A DNA stretch of 64,000 nt from Leptolyngbya sp. CCY15150 (GTDB taxonomy: Bacteria > Cyanobacteriota > Cyanobacteriia > RECH01): contig NZ_JACSWB010000135.1 in NCBI RefSeq assembly GCF_016888135.1, positions 52,292 to 116,291 of the forward strand, in the 5' to 3' direction. Below, in pieces: positions 7,101 through 15,301 of the stretch (positions are counted from its first letter, which is position 1; each line of letters starts with the position of its first letter). The notes under the pieces were generated by a model. The model saw only the letters and a program-made list of their open reading frames with translations, was not told the origin of the DNA and made no database searches. The position numbers were made by a program, and so were the translations under genes.

Positions 7101-9550
7101 TCCCCATCTCCAAACACCCGCCCCGGCAACAGCGCCTCCAGCTCCTTCACCAGCTCCGATCGCGTCTTTAGCGGTCGCGTTCCCCGCTCATCCGTCAACA
7201 AAAACAACACCAGCTCCGCCAACTGTTGATGCTCCGGGCCACAGTTGTCCACCACCTCCTGCACATAGCCCGTCACCAACGCCTCCTTCGGCGCATCCCC
7301 CAACTGCTCATAGGCCGCCAGAGTCGAAACCCCCACCGTCTGTAGCTGCGCCCCCACAATCTGCATCTCAATCGGCCGCACCTCCTGCAGCGGCCCACCC
7401 AGATCCTGCACCACCCGTTCCACCAACGCCGGCTCTAGGCTAAAACGCGATCGCCCCGTCAGGTCAGCGATCGTCGCCCTGGCATCCTCCAACGATAAAT
7501 TACCTAAGCCATAGAGCACCTGTCGCCCTAAAATATCGTGGCCGATGGCGCTCATGCTGTCTAGGCGATTGGCATCCAGCAGATAATGGATATAGTCCTC
7601 CCGCAAGGAGATCACCACCTTCACGTAGGGAATCGCTAAACAATCCCCCAAAAATTCAAAAAACCGCCGCCACTGCAAGCGATCGGGATTTGCGAAGAAG
7701 AACTCCTCAAACTGATCCAGCATCAAAATCGTGCGCAGATTCCGCCCCTCATTCTGGCGTAGCTGCTCCAACAACGATCCATCGGTTCCAGCCTTTCTTA
7801 AATCCCTCAGACCCTGACTGATCTGATGGGCCAAATCTGCCTGCCACTGCGCGGTGTAGTTGCGCATCACCACCACCAAATTATCGCGATAGTCGATGGG
7901 CTTGCGCAGCGCTGGCACCAGGCCGGCGTTCAGCAGCGAACTTTTGCCCACCCCCGATCCACCGTGGATCACCACCAGCTTATAGTCACTGCGCCCCAGC
8001 CGCTGCATCAACCTCTCTAGATCCAGCCGCCGCCCCGATGCAGCAATCTCCGGAGCCACGCCGTAGAGATCATCCAGGCCCTGGGGCTCTAACCCGAGCC
8101 GCCCCGCTCCCACAAAGGCGCGAATACCGGCATTCTTTTCCACCTCCAGCCGCGCCTGCTTCAGCTTAAAAGCCATGAGATACTGCCGTTGCTCTAGCCG
8201 CAGATCCCGTAACTCTTCCAAAATGGCGCAATAGGTGGTGGGATGGCCGCGATCGCCCCAGGCCCTTGCCTCTAGCAAATAAGCGATCGCCCCCTGAGGA
8301 TTGCCCAACCCCCGCTCTGCCTTGGCCAAATTGAGCAGGTAGAGACCCCGAATCCAGCCCGATTTCTCTGGCAGGCGATCGAGGATCTGCATAGCCTCCT
8401 GGGTGAGTCGCTTGGTCTCCGTCCACTGCTGCCGGTGCAGGGCGATATTGCCCAAAAAGCCATAGTCATAGGCCAACTTCAGGGGATAGTGATCCGGGCG
8501 ATGCAGCTCCATCCCCAGACGGCAGTAACGCTCCAGCGCATCCCAGTCCTCCAGACGCTTCAGCACCCGCTGCAGCCCCGATAGGCACTTGGCCACTAAG
8601 TCAAGGCGATCGCAGGCTTGAAAGATCTGAATACTGCGCTCCAAGGGCAGCCTCGCCCGTTGCCATGCCTTGCTGTCTACCCCATCCCCCTGCCGCCGCT
8701 CCCGATCCACTACCCAGGCCAGATGGCGGCCTAGGAAAAAGTGGGCCATGCCGGCCCGCAGTTGGCGATCGCAGTCCTCCAAGGGCTCTTGGCTCGTCCA
8801 ATAGTCAACACTGCGCTGAAAATACTGCCCCGGCTGATCTAAATCCTGCGGTTGGTGCTTGGCTAGGTTGAGGGCGATCGCCCAGTTTAGGGCCGCTTGG
8901 GCTTCGGGATGGAGCGTGATCGGGCCTGCTTCATCTAGGGCGAGCTGTAGCTCTGATTGCTGAAAGGGGCCGAGGGGATTCAGGACCTGGAGCGTAGACG
9001 GCAGTTTCCCCGATCCTGGATCGAGGAGGCTGGCATAGATTTGGTCGGCGGCTTGGTGCAGGCCATGGCTGAGCCAAGCGGAGCTGACGGTGAAGTGGGT
9101 GACGTCTGATGCCCAACTGACAAAATTGGGCGCTTCCCGCGCCAGTTGCACCTGGGTGGGATCATCGAGCCATAGGACAAAGGGAAAGGGGAAATGCTTA
9201 CGAAACTCTTCGCGCACATTTTCCATCGCGCCCAGCACTTTCTGGAGATGTTCCACATGCCCCAACCCCATCACCATCAAGGCTTCTGGCTGGCGATCGC
9301 CCAAGGCATCCCGCAGATTGGTAAACAGATTTTGGGCCGAGGGATGGAGCGTTAATTGGTCGAGGGTGAGGTTATAGCGATCGGCGCAAATCTGCTGTAG
9401 CTGCTGCGCCAACTGTTCTTGCAGATGGTCATACCGACAGTGGACGAGGTGCAATGAAAACTGTCCTCGCCCCAGATCCAGCACATCGGCCAACTCCTCT
9501 AGGCGAGTCGCGTTAGCGTCATGAAACTGGGCGGCATGATCATCGCTCAT
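4187..9550 (-). CDS. STAND-type NTPase with TPR region, transmembrane helix and 17 WD40 repeats
   Basis: A 1787-residue signalling protein. Residues about 1-200 form a divergent domain with the motif HFPFPFVLWLDDP, seen at the start of other cyanobacterial TPR/STAND proteins. About 230-460 is an alpha-helical TPR-like region. An NTPase module follows, with Walker A GGSGVGKSS near residue 535 and Walker B ILMLDQFEEFF near 610. A short coiled coil (LKERLEALEQENLATQ) precedes one membrane helix near 905-930. The C-terminal part from about 1015 carries 17 WD40 repeats (RLWDLSGNPLAVLEGHQ type). This is the plan of a sensor switch: propeller and TPR recognise a ligand and the NTPase oligomerises. 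The start codon overlaps the stop of the upstream ATPase gene as ATGA, so both are made together. No nuclease or protease effector domain is recognisable, so the effector may be the N-terminal domain, the membrane helix or the partner ATPase. Confidence 0.88.
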   Translation of the reverse strand: MSDDHAAQFHDANATRLEELADVLDLGRGQFSLHLVHCRYDHLQEQLAQQLQQICADRYNLTLDQLTLHPSAQNLFTNLRDALGDRQPEALMVMGLGHVEHLQKVLGAMENVREEFRKHFPFPFVLWLDDPTQVQLAREAPNFVSWASDVTHFTVSSAWLSHGLHQAADQIYASLLDPGSGKLPSTLQVLNPLGPFQQSELQLALDEAGPITLHPEAQAALNWAIALNLAKHQPQDLDQPGQYFQRSVDYWTSQEPLEDCDRQLRAGMAHFFLGRHLAWVVDRERRQGDGVDSKAWQRARLPLERSIQIFQACDRLDLVAKCLSGLQRVLKRLEDWDALERYCRLGMELHRPDHYPLKLAYDYGFLGNIALHRQQWTETKRLTQEAMQILDRLPEKSGWIRGLYLLNLAKAERGLGNPQGAIAYLLEARAWGDRGHPTTYCAILEELRDLRLEQRQYLMAFKLKQARLEVEKNAGIRAFVGAGRLGLEPQGLDDLYGVAPEIAASGRRLDLERLMQRLGRSDYKLVVIHGGSGVGKSSLLNAGLVPALRKPIDYRDNLVVVMRNYTAQWQADLAHQISQGLRDLRKAGTDGSLLEQLRQNEGRNLRTILMLDQFEEFFFANPDRLQWRRFFEFLGDCLAIPYVKVVISLREDYIHYLLDANRLDSMSAIGHDILGRQVLYGLGNLSLEDARATIADLTGRSRFSLEPALVERVVQDLGGPLQEVRPIEMQIVGAQLQTVGVSTLAAYEQLGDAPKEALVTGYVQEVVDNCGPEHQQLAELVLFLLTDERGTRPLKTRSELVKELEALLPGRVFGDGEPETEEETEPTEPLDLVLRVACGSGLVMYLPEEPQDRYQLVHDYIAELIQRQRRSDVEHLKERLEALEQENLATQKELKNAKQILGQAQRQATRWSVAGIAIFVLSSVLTSSIVYRGNRNLTLAREATQLERAGVAAQNRFSFQQTEALLLATRALYDLQRLTQVHNIQNLNGYPAHSPLFTTQTSLAQIREIRLEVGEKNVPTVAFNPDEQTIATGGEDGTAHLWDLEGNELARMEGHEGVVNQVEFSPDRKIIVTSDENGKIRLWDLNGNELVQMEGHEGSIWQVEFSPDGDAIATRGEDGTVRLWDLEGNELARIEGKEGGSNQVEFSSDGDAIATCGEDGIVRLWDLEGNELARIGGNEGGISQVVFSPDGDAIATHGEDNTARLWDLSGNPLAVLEGHQAEVRQVVFSPDGETIATGSSDGTVRLWDLSGNSLAVLEGHQAEVSQVVFSPDGETIATGSYDGTARLWNLEGTRLAVLEGHQTGVNQIVFSPSGTTIATSSFGAVHLWNVTGAPLAVLRGYQFSVDQIVFSSDGTTVVTSSYNSYTIRAWDLSDKPLAVLEGHQDKIRQVVFSPDDKIIATGSDDGTARLWDLSGNLLATLEGHQDRVSLVFSPDSSTIATTDSSEAVRLWDQSGKLLTVLEGYQDQGRWITVAFSPDSSVIAITDDSNTVRLWDLSGKPLASLEGHQNTVDGIVFSPDGQTIATRSDDETIRLWDLSGNPLAVLEGHQDWVSEVVFSPDGQTIATGSGDGTARLWDLSGNPLAVLEGHQDWTQVVEFSPDGKTIATGSDDGTARLWDLSGNLVAALEGHQDPVWQVEFSPDGQTIATGGWDGTVHLWDLSGNLLAVLEGHQSSISRVEFSPDSTIVATSSRDRTTRIWTLNGQQIAQYEGRLARFAPDWSHMWMIQPGNALMGENLAHERVTMWPVDQDIDSLLARACRRLRSYLIHSPDVTESDRAMCNIPPRDP

Positions 9551-10908
9551 GGGGAGAGATCCTTTACACCGAGCAGAATAGGATTCACATCAAACCAGGA
9601 TATGCCCTGATCTCGATACTCAAACACCAGCCGACTGTGGATTAATGTTTTGTAACCCTCATCGCCGCTCACTCGCTTGCGATCGCTCACCTGACGCAGT
9701 AAGTCCCATTCTTCGTCTGAGATCTGTAGGCTCATTTCATTGCAGCGTTCGCGAATCACCTGCTCTAGGGTGGCGCGATTCAGGGGCAGTTGACGGCGGC
9801 TTTTCATAATCCAAGCGCTGAGCAGCCGCAGCAAATCGCGCACATGCCCGCCGCTGGCCTGGCAGAGGCGATCCAGACTTTCCGGTTCATCAAACACCAG
9901 ATTGAGGTGCGCCAGGCGATCGCCCTCCGGCAGCTCCGGAAAAGCCCGCGCTAACACCATCTGACGCAAAAGCACCATGCCTGCCTCAAAGGCACTGCCG
10001 TCTTCCCGCTGCACCGGCACCATGGGCAACACCCGTGGATCATCGGGATAACGTTGGGTGAGATGCCCATACTCGCTGGAAAATTTGAGCGCTAGGGGCA
10101 TGGTGTAAATCGTATGGCAGCGCAGCCCGCGCAAACATTCGCTTTGGTCAATGTACAAATATTCTTGCTGCGGCCGGCCGTAGGGCTTGGGAGAATTGAT
10201 CAGCTTTTCTAGACTATCCACAATCACCACCAGCCCCTGCTGCCCCTTTTGCTTCAGTTGAGCGATCGCCGGTTCCAGCAGCTCCCGGTTAATCGCCTCC
10301 AACAACCGCGTCTTTTGGGGCCCGAGAAATTGGTTAAGGCGATCGCGCAACAGCGAATCATTCTTGGCCTTAGCCGTAATTTTACCAATGCCCGTTGCCA
10401 ACGAGAGACCATCGTCGAGGTTAAAGCCCACTTCTCCTACCATAGGGATCGCCACTCCCAGTTCCGCTGACAGTTCCACCTCCGTATTCATCAGGCGCGT
10501 CGCCTTTTGCAGCAGATCCCGGAAGGTACGCGGCTGCTCTAGCTTCAGGGAATCAATACTTTCCCCCACCCGACGGGCGATCGCCAGCAGCACATCCCCA
10601 ATATCCACATCCGCCATATCCAAATCTTCGTTGGAGTCAAAATAGACGACGTGGAAGCCATCCGATTCCAGTTCCTGCTTCAGCCGCAGCAGTTCTGTCG
10701 ATTTACCGCAGCCAATATGCCCGGTGAATAATACGCAGGTGGGATCATCCGAGGCATAAAAAGTAATCGTGTCCCGCAGATCCGCGATAATTTCACCCCC
10801 GCGTACTGATGAAAAATCAATGTAGAGCGTCCGATCCGCCGCTTTGGACACATCCAGAGTTTGGCTCGGGTTCACACGCTGGTAGAAATCACGGATATTG
10901 AGCATCAT
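9547..10908 (-). CDS. P-loop ATPase coupled to the STAND-WD40 protein
   Basis: A 453-residue AAA-like ATPase. Walker A is GHIGCGKST (63-71) and Walker B is LVVIVDSLEK (226-235). The segment DSNEDLDMADVDIGD (91-105), between them, is a family hallmark in cyanobacterial homologues. The C-terminal third looks like a winged-helix lid (QISDEEWDLLRQVSDRKR). The family is usually annotated only as ATP-binding protein; its biochemical role is unknown. Its stop overlaps the start of the STAND-WD40 gene by four bases, implying translational coupling and stoichiometric expression. The start is chosen at the ATG pair 10908/10905; a GTG at 10929 is also in frame. No ribosome site is obvious. It may load or license the large NTPase, or act as its effector; both are inference. 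Confidence 0.82.
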   Translation of the reverse strand: MMLNIRDFYQRVNPSQTLDVSKAADRTLYIDFSSVRGGEIIADLRDTITFYASDDPTCVLFTGHIGCGKSTELLRLKQELESDGFHVVYFDSNEDLDMADVDIGDVLLAIARRVGESIDSLKLEQPRTFRDLLQKATRLMNTEVELSAELGVAIPMVGEVGFNLDDGLSLATGIGKITAKAKNDSLLRDRLNQFLGPQKTRLLEAINRELLEPAIAQLKQKGQQGLVVIVDSLEKLINSPKPYGRPQQEYLYIDQSECLRGLRCHTIYTMPLALKFSSEYGHLTQRYPDDPRVLPMVPVQREDGSAFEAGMVLLRQMVLARAFPELPEGDRLAHLNLVFDEPESLDRLCQASGGHVRDLLRLLSAWIMKSRRQLPLNRATLEQVIRERCNEMSLQISDEEWDLLRQVSDRKRVSGDEGYKTLIHSRLVFEYRDQGISWFDVNPILLGVKDLSP

Positions 10909-10970
10909 AGGTTGAGAATGCGATCGCACGTCACCCCAGTGTATACCGACTTTTCGTCATTGGCTGCACA

Positions 10971-11609
10971 TCAGGTCAGCCGACGCAAAATGATCACCCT
11001 CGTTTCATCACTCCAGAGAGTCTCAAATCCTAGATGATCGCAGAGAAACTCGAAGGTTGTTTCATGGTAGAACGAGGTATGGGTCGGGTCTGTGGTGTAG
11101 TGCCATGTGGCAAAGTGATCCAGGCTAACCCAGCGATCGGTCATAATCCCTAACACTCCGCCTGGTTTAAGCAGGCTATGAATGCGATGAATATCTTGTC
11201 TGGGATGGTAGAAATGCTCAAAACACTCGGTTGCGAAGATAAAATCATAGGGCGATCGCAGGGGAACATCCAAAAAGATGGGATCGTAATCCTCACAGTC
11301 GATACCTTGCCGTTTGACCAGCTCCGACAGGGTAGGCCCAGGGCCACAGCCGTAGTCTAGCCCACACATGGTGTTATCTAGATAAGGCAAGGTTGGCTTG
11401 ATGACGCGATTTAGAAAGTTCACATACCCAACTTGCTCAATGCTGTTATGATGGGTGCCGTAGTAGGCTCGTTCGTCATCAAGGGACAGGTGATGGTCAG
11501 GATCGACAAAAATCAGTGAGCAGTGGCTACAGAGATAGTAGTGGCGATCGTCTGCACCGCTAACCTTCGCTGGCTCAGGGGTCAAGCACAATGGGCAGAT
11601 TAGCTGCAT
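10971..11609 (-). CDS. Class I SAM-dependent methyltransferase with N-terminal zinc ribbon
   Basis: About 212 residues from ATG 11609 (a GTG at 11621 adds four). The N-terminus has two cysteine pairs, CPLC and CSHC, about 20 residues apart, forming a probable zinc ribbon as in many small-molecule or sugar C-methyltransferases. The SAM motif I is DYGCGPGP and a post-motif region FIFATECFEHFYHP corresponds to the usual D-x-ExFEH element, followed by LLKPGGVLGIMTD. This combination is seen in Methyltransf_23 family proteins. The substrate is not apparent. It stands alone, close downstream of the ATPase/STAND operon on the same strand but separated by about 300 bases from it if the operon promoter lies near 10930. 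Confidence 0.75.
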   Translation of the reverse strand: MQLICPLCLTPEPAKVSGADDRHYYLCSHCSLIFVDPDHHLSLDDERAYYGTHHNSIEQVGYVNFLNRVIKPTLPYLDNTMCGLDYGCGPGPTLSELVKRQGIDCEDYDPIFLDVPLRSPYDFIFATECFEHFYHPRQDIHRIHSLLKPGGVLGIMTDRWVSLDHFATWHYTTDPTHTSFYHETTFEFLCDHLGFETLWSDETRVIILRRLT

Positions 11610-11707
11610 GGTATCATCCACATAGAGTTTATCGTCCTAGGCTATCTTAGGATGCTGTACTGCCACAAAAGTAATTTACTTTTATTGAATCTGTTACAGG
11701 ATTAGGA

Positions 11708-12550
11708 TTAATTTAGGTGAAAATCTAGTCCTTGATCAGCATGGAGCGATCGCGCCCCTTCTTGCAGAGGAGGTAGCAAATCGAGGGAAAGCTGCAATTG
11801 ATTGAGTCCAGCTCCGTGGGGTGAGGGGCCGTGATAGTCACTACCTCCGGTGGTCAGTAAGCCATAGCGCTGACCAATAGCTGCCAGCCGACGGCGATCG
11901 CGTTCTGCATGGTTAGGATGATAGACTTCAAGACCCATCAATCCAGCTTCCACCAAGGTGGGTAACACCTCCGGTACGGGGCCGCCCCGAAATAGATAAG
12001 GATGGGCCCAAACCGGCACCGCACCACAGCGTCGCAGAAGCTGAATACCGTCAACAGCTGAAAATTTTTCATAGGCCACATGGGCAGGCTTATCTTCCCC
12101 TAGCCAGCGCTCAAAAGCTTCCTGGGGCGATCGCACATAACCGGCTGCCACCAGCGCCGCTGCAATATGGGGACGGCCCGGAGCCATCGTGTCTGATAGG
12201 CGGGGGAGAATAATGGGATAGCCAAGCGCGGCCAAGTTTTCAGCCATCTGCTGAGCGCGGCGGTGTCGTCCCTCCACCCGCTCTCGCAGCGGCGCTTCCA
12301 ACGCCTGACGATTGGGATAGAAGCCCAGAATATGCAGCGATCGCCCATTATGCACCGTACTCAGTTCCACCCCTGGCACTAGGGTCAGGGATGTGCCAGC
12401 AGCAGCTTGGTAGGCCTCATCCCAGCCCGAGAGGGTGTCATGGTCGGTGATCGACAGAACCTTGAGTCCGGCAGCGATCGCCTCCTGCACAAGCTGGGTT
12501 GGGGTAAGGCTGCCGTCGGACTGGGTGCTGTGGCAATGGAGATCTAGCAT
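11708..12550 (-). CDS. PHP-domain metal-dependent phosphoesterase
   Basis: A 280-residue PHP protein. Metal-ligand motifs are HCHSTQSDGS (H5, H7, D12) and ITDHDT (D36, H37, D38), with later histidines in VPGVELSTVH, AHPYLFRGG and GSDYHG. The family includes nucleoside 3',5'-bisphosphate and short-RNA 5'-3' phosphatases such as E. coli RnaAM (YciV/TrpH-like), and this protein has the same length and motif order, so an RNA or nucleotide phosphatase role is likely. The start is placed at the ATG directly before DLHCHST; an in-frame ATG at 12598 and the longer reading to 12700 are less like the family. It is monocistronic, with a 3' neighbour on the same strand 98 bases away. Confidence 0.85.
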   Translation of the reverse strand: MLDLHCHSTQSDGSLTPTQLVQEAIAAGLKVLSITDHDTLSGWDEAYQAAAGTSLTLVPGVELSTVHNGRSLHILGFYPNRQALEAPLRERVEGRHRRAQQMAENLAALGYPIILPRLSDTMAPGRPHIAAALVAAGYVRSPQEAFERWLGEDKPAHVAYEKFSAVDGIQLLRRCGAVPVWAHPYLFRGGPVPEVLPTLVEAGLMGLEVYHPNHAERDRRRLAAIGQRYGLLTTGGSDYHGPSPHGAGLNQLQLSLDLLPPLQEGARSLHADQGLDFHLN

Positions 12551-12658
12551 GGTGTTGGCGGGAACGAGCCGGAAGAAGAGTATGGGGTTGATCGTCATTT
12601 CAGTATAACGGGGCTGACGCGGGGCATGAGAGCGATCGCCCCCCAGGGAATGAAGCTG

Positions 12659-12720
12659 CCGGGTTTCGACGTTGCTCAACCCTCGTCTTGTTAGGAGCAC
12701 TGAGCGACGTCAAAATGCTT
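12659..12720 (-). repeat. GGGTT-AACCC hairpin repeat (degenerate)
   Basis: GGGTT at 12661-12665 and AACCC at 12678-12682 form a small hairpin around TCGACGTTGCTC. The neighbouring GAGCGACGTCAAAATG resembles the repeat cluster at 58550-58692 (GAGTGACGCCAAAATC, GAGCGAAGCCGAAACC) read on the other strand. It appears to be a decayed copy of the same REP-like family. Confidence 0.5.
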
Positions 12721-12739
12721 GCCCATTGTGACCTCCCCC

Positions 12740-13654
12740 TCAATAGGTGGCAGTGAGTTTACTGAGCAGATGATCACGCATCAAAATCGGCGGATAGCGG
12801 CGGGGGCGATCGCCGGTGATGCATTGGGGTAGGCAGTCGATCACAACCTCAGGGTTAGGATCACAAAACAGGGCCACCGAGTAGCGCGATCGCCCGGCAT
12901 CGTCGCCTGTGGGAACGGCTACCCGATGGCGAGTGGAGCTGAGCCGATCATTCGTCCAGCGCTGCATGGCATCGCCCACATTCACCACCACGGTGCCGGG
13001 AATCGGTGGCGCGGCAACCCATTGCCCATCACGGGTTTGCACTTCTAGACCGCCGATGTCATCCTGCAGCAGTAGGGTAATGCTGCCGTAGTCTGTGTGG
13101 GCTCCGGCGCGCAGTTGTCCAGGCTGGGGCTGTTGATCCACCGGCGGGTAGTGCAACATGCGCAGAAAATAGTTGCGACCGTGCTTGTCGTCAAAGTAGT
13201 GGTGGGGCAGGTCTAGAGCCATGGCAAAGGCTCGCAGCACATTGGGGGCCACCTGTTCGGTGCAGCAGCGATAAAAGTCTGAGACCACAGGCTGAAAGGT
13301 CACCGGCTCCGGGGGCCAGACGACCTCTAGACCCATATTAAAGGCCTCTTTGAGATCCCAAGGCTGACCTGGATCCAGGCGCTCGGTTTGCACAGCAATG
13401 TAGCCGCAGTTGGTGTCGGGCGATCGCGCCACGGTTTCCTTGAGGTCTAGGGGAAGCTGAAAAAAGGCTTGGGCTTGGGCTAATAACTGCTGGAGGAGTT
13501 CGACGGGAATGCCGTGATTGCGTAGATACATGAAGCCGATGGTGGAACAGGCTTGGTAAATCTCCTGGGCAACGCGATCGCGATCGCTCTCCTCGCCTTG
13601 GAGAAAGGGGCCAAAGTCAATCACAGGAATCGTAGCTGTTGAGGTCAGGGTCAT
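12740..13654 (-). CDS. 2-oxoglutarate/Fe(II)-dependent dioxygenase (isopenicillin-N-synthase family)
   Basis: A 304-residue non-haem iron oxygenase. The facial triad is H186-x-D188 (AGAHTDYGSITLL) and H243 (STRHRV), with the 2-oxoglutarate binding pair R257-x-S259 (RYS). The N-terminal DIOX_N part starts IPVIDFGPFL. The start is placed at the ATG before TLTSTATIPVIDF; an upstream in-frame ATG at 13735 would add a proline-rich 27-residue extension without family resemblance. Bacterial members act on amino acids, gibberellin-like or small aromatic substrates, or form ethylene; the residues visible do not tell which. Gene is not in an obvious operon. Confidence 0.85.
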   Translation of the reverse strand: MTLTSTATIPVIDFGPFLQGEESDRDRVAQEIYQACSTIGFMYLRNHGIPVELLQQLLAQAQAFFQLPLDLKETVARSPDTNCGYIAVQTERLDPGQPWDLKEAFNMGLEVVWPPEPVTFQPVVSDFYRCCTEQVAPNVLRAFAMALDLPHHYFDDKHGRNYFLRMLHYPPVDQQPQPGQLRAGAHTDYGSITLLLQDDIGGLEVQTRDGQWVAAPPIPGTVVVNVGDAMQRWTNDRLSSTRHRVAVPTGDDAGRSRYSVALFCDPNPEVVIDCLPQCITGDRPRRYPPILMRDHLLSKLTATY

Positions 13655-13918
13655 AGGGCAGGTTTCCAAACTAGTCCGCCGATGGTGTTGATCGATCAGG
13701 TGGGGTACGGGTGGGGTAGGTACGGGCAGGGTCATACCAGCCCTAGGATGATCTCTATCAGAATGGGCGATCGCGCCCTGTTGTCAGGGATACTAGACAT
13801 GCCCTGCGCATCCCTCCCTAGATGTATGTTCATTTACACCCACACCCGCTAAAATAAAAGAGTAGTGATTGCTACAGAAATAAAATCAATCATTAGTCCT
13901 ATTTTTAACCGGATTGCC

Positions 13919-14311
13919 ATGAACGCGACTCAATCTAGCGATGTGCGGCTGCATCATCAGCACTACACCAACCTTCTCGCCCACCTTGCCCGACGCATGG
14001 AGTCTGCTCAGCAGCACAATGACAGTCGCCTGCTTGCGCTTCTGGAAGTAGAACAACGGCAACTGGCGGCAGAATGGTCTACTCGCTCTACCAAGGGAGC
14101 GATCGCCCCTTCTCTCAACTTAATCCAACGATTTTGGCAGTGGCTCTTGGTAGCCATTGAAGATAGCTCCAAGCTTCAAGTCGAGAAGCTATCTGGCACC
14201 AATGGTGATACATGGTGGTATGCCTACGATCCAGGCACCGGCAAAGCCCTCTACGCTGAGTCGGAGTCGGATGTGGTGAAGTGGATCGAAGATAATCGCA
14301 TCGGCCACTAG
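13919..14311 (+). CDS. Conserved cyanobacterial hypothetical protein
   Basis: A 130-residue soluble protein without a recognised catalytic domain. The N-terminal 60 residues are helical and polar (HHQHYTNLLAHLARRMESA). The C-terminal part, WWYAYDPGTGKALYAESES followed by DVVKWIEDNRIGH, is a compact motif I recall from many cyanobacterial proteins of unknown function. The ATG at 13919 is preferred over an in-frame GTG-type start at 13865, because the family motif is intact from here and the upstream residues are poorly coding. It stands alone between divergent and non-coding regions. Confidence 0.6.
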   Translation: MNATQSSDVRLHHQHYTNLLAHLARRMESAQQHNDSRLLALLEVEQRQLAAEWSTRSTKGAIAPSLNLIQRFWQWLLVAIEDSSKLQVEKLSGTNGDTWWYAYDPGTGKALYAESESDVVKWIEDNRIGH

Positions 14312-14329
14312 GGAATGTGACTAGGATCA

Positions 14330-14590
14330 CATAAATTCCGGATTTAAAGCACCGGTATTCATCGGGATGACGATGAGGCAACCCTGAAGTTATAACCAGC
14401 AGTTCGGCAGACTCATCATGATGAGTTGGCCGGATCTAGGATAGTCCCCACTGAATCTCAAGCTCTATCTAGATCTCCAAATGTAGCGTTACTGTTCCAT
14501 TTGGAGATACTAACCGCTCAACATCAAAACTCAGCTTTGTTTATCGTCAATTGAAATGATCTCGTTCTCCAAGAGCGGGATTTTTTTTGA
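14330..14590 (+). ncRNA. Candidate structured RNA region ending in a terminator
   Basis: This non-coding stretch holds a 16-base palindrome ACTCATCATGATGAGT (14411-14426) and an 11-base perfect stem ATCTCCAAATG / CATTTGGAGAT (14473-14483 and 14498-14508). It ends with an imperfect stem followed by eight T (14560-14588). The succession is what a small RNA gene or a long structured 3' UTR of the 13919 gene would look like. No promoter motif was firmly identified and no known RNA family was recognised. Confidence 0.35.
14560..14588 (+). terminator. Rho-independent terminator
   Basis: Stem TCTCG..CGGGA (with a G-U pair) extended by CTC-CAA-GAG and a two-base bulge, followed directly by T8 at 14581-14588. 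Confidence 0.6.
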
Positions 14591-15301
14591 CGTTCTCGTT
14601 CCCTCTCTGTGCAAACGGTACCGCTCTGTTCATCTTGAGCTAGGGGAAGGGCAGGATAGAACTGTTGTGACGAAAAGGGTTCTTTTGTAAAGAAACTATA
14701 GGTATTTGCGATCAGATCCTAGGGTTTTCATGCCCATATGTGACAGATACTTTTCATCATTCAGGTTAATTTGCAACAATTAATACATGATAAGGTGTGC
14801 TAACCACGGATGCATCACCGCCTACATACAGCTAGGTAGCCCCCATCGAATGCAAAGCGATCGCCTTCATCCTGCTGATCACGTTGTGTAAGCTCATTGT
14901 GTAAGCTCAGTGACGATCGTTCATGGTGTGTGGGATGCGTGAGCGATCGCATTCGATCTCAAATCTAGGACAAGGGTGGAGATGACACAGCCCATGCTGT
15001 CCGACCCTCCGACATCCATGCTGTCCAACATCATCAGTGATGCAGCGGTAGGCCATGAAACCCTAGCGATCAGGCTATGACCTACCCGTGGAGAAGTCCA
15101 CATCGAACATCCCTATCGTCAAGGTCTAAGAAGGTTGACATCATGGTGCAGACCTCAGATCCACGGGTGCTAAACATACATGAGGCTATTCTAGGCTGGA
15201 GCTAGATGAGGCTTAAGATTCTCTGCTGAACATCGATCCTATGGTTTTTAATGGGTTTGGTTTGACTTTAGTTTAAGTAGCTCCGATTCACATGCCTTAG
15301 A
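14590..15301. other. Long intergenic region before the sensor kinase
   Basis: About 700 bases with no open frame I trust. Small direct repeats are visible: TTGTGTAAGCTCA twice around 14884-14909 and CATGCTGTCC twice near 14993-15026. Several HIP1 octamers occur. The kinase promoter presumably lies in the last 100 bases. Confidence 0.45.
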
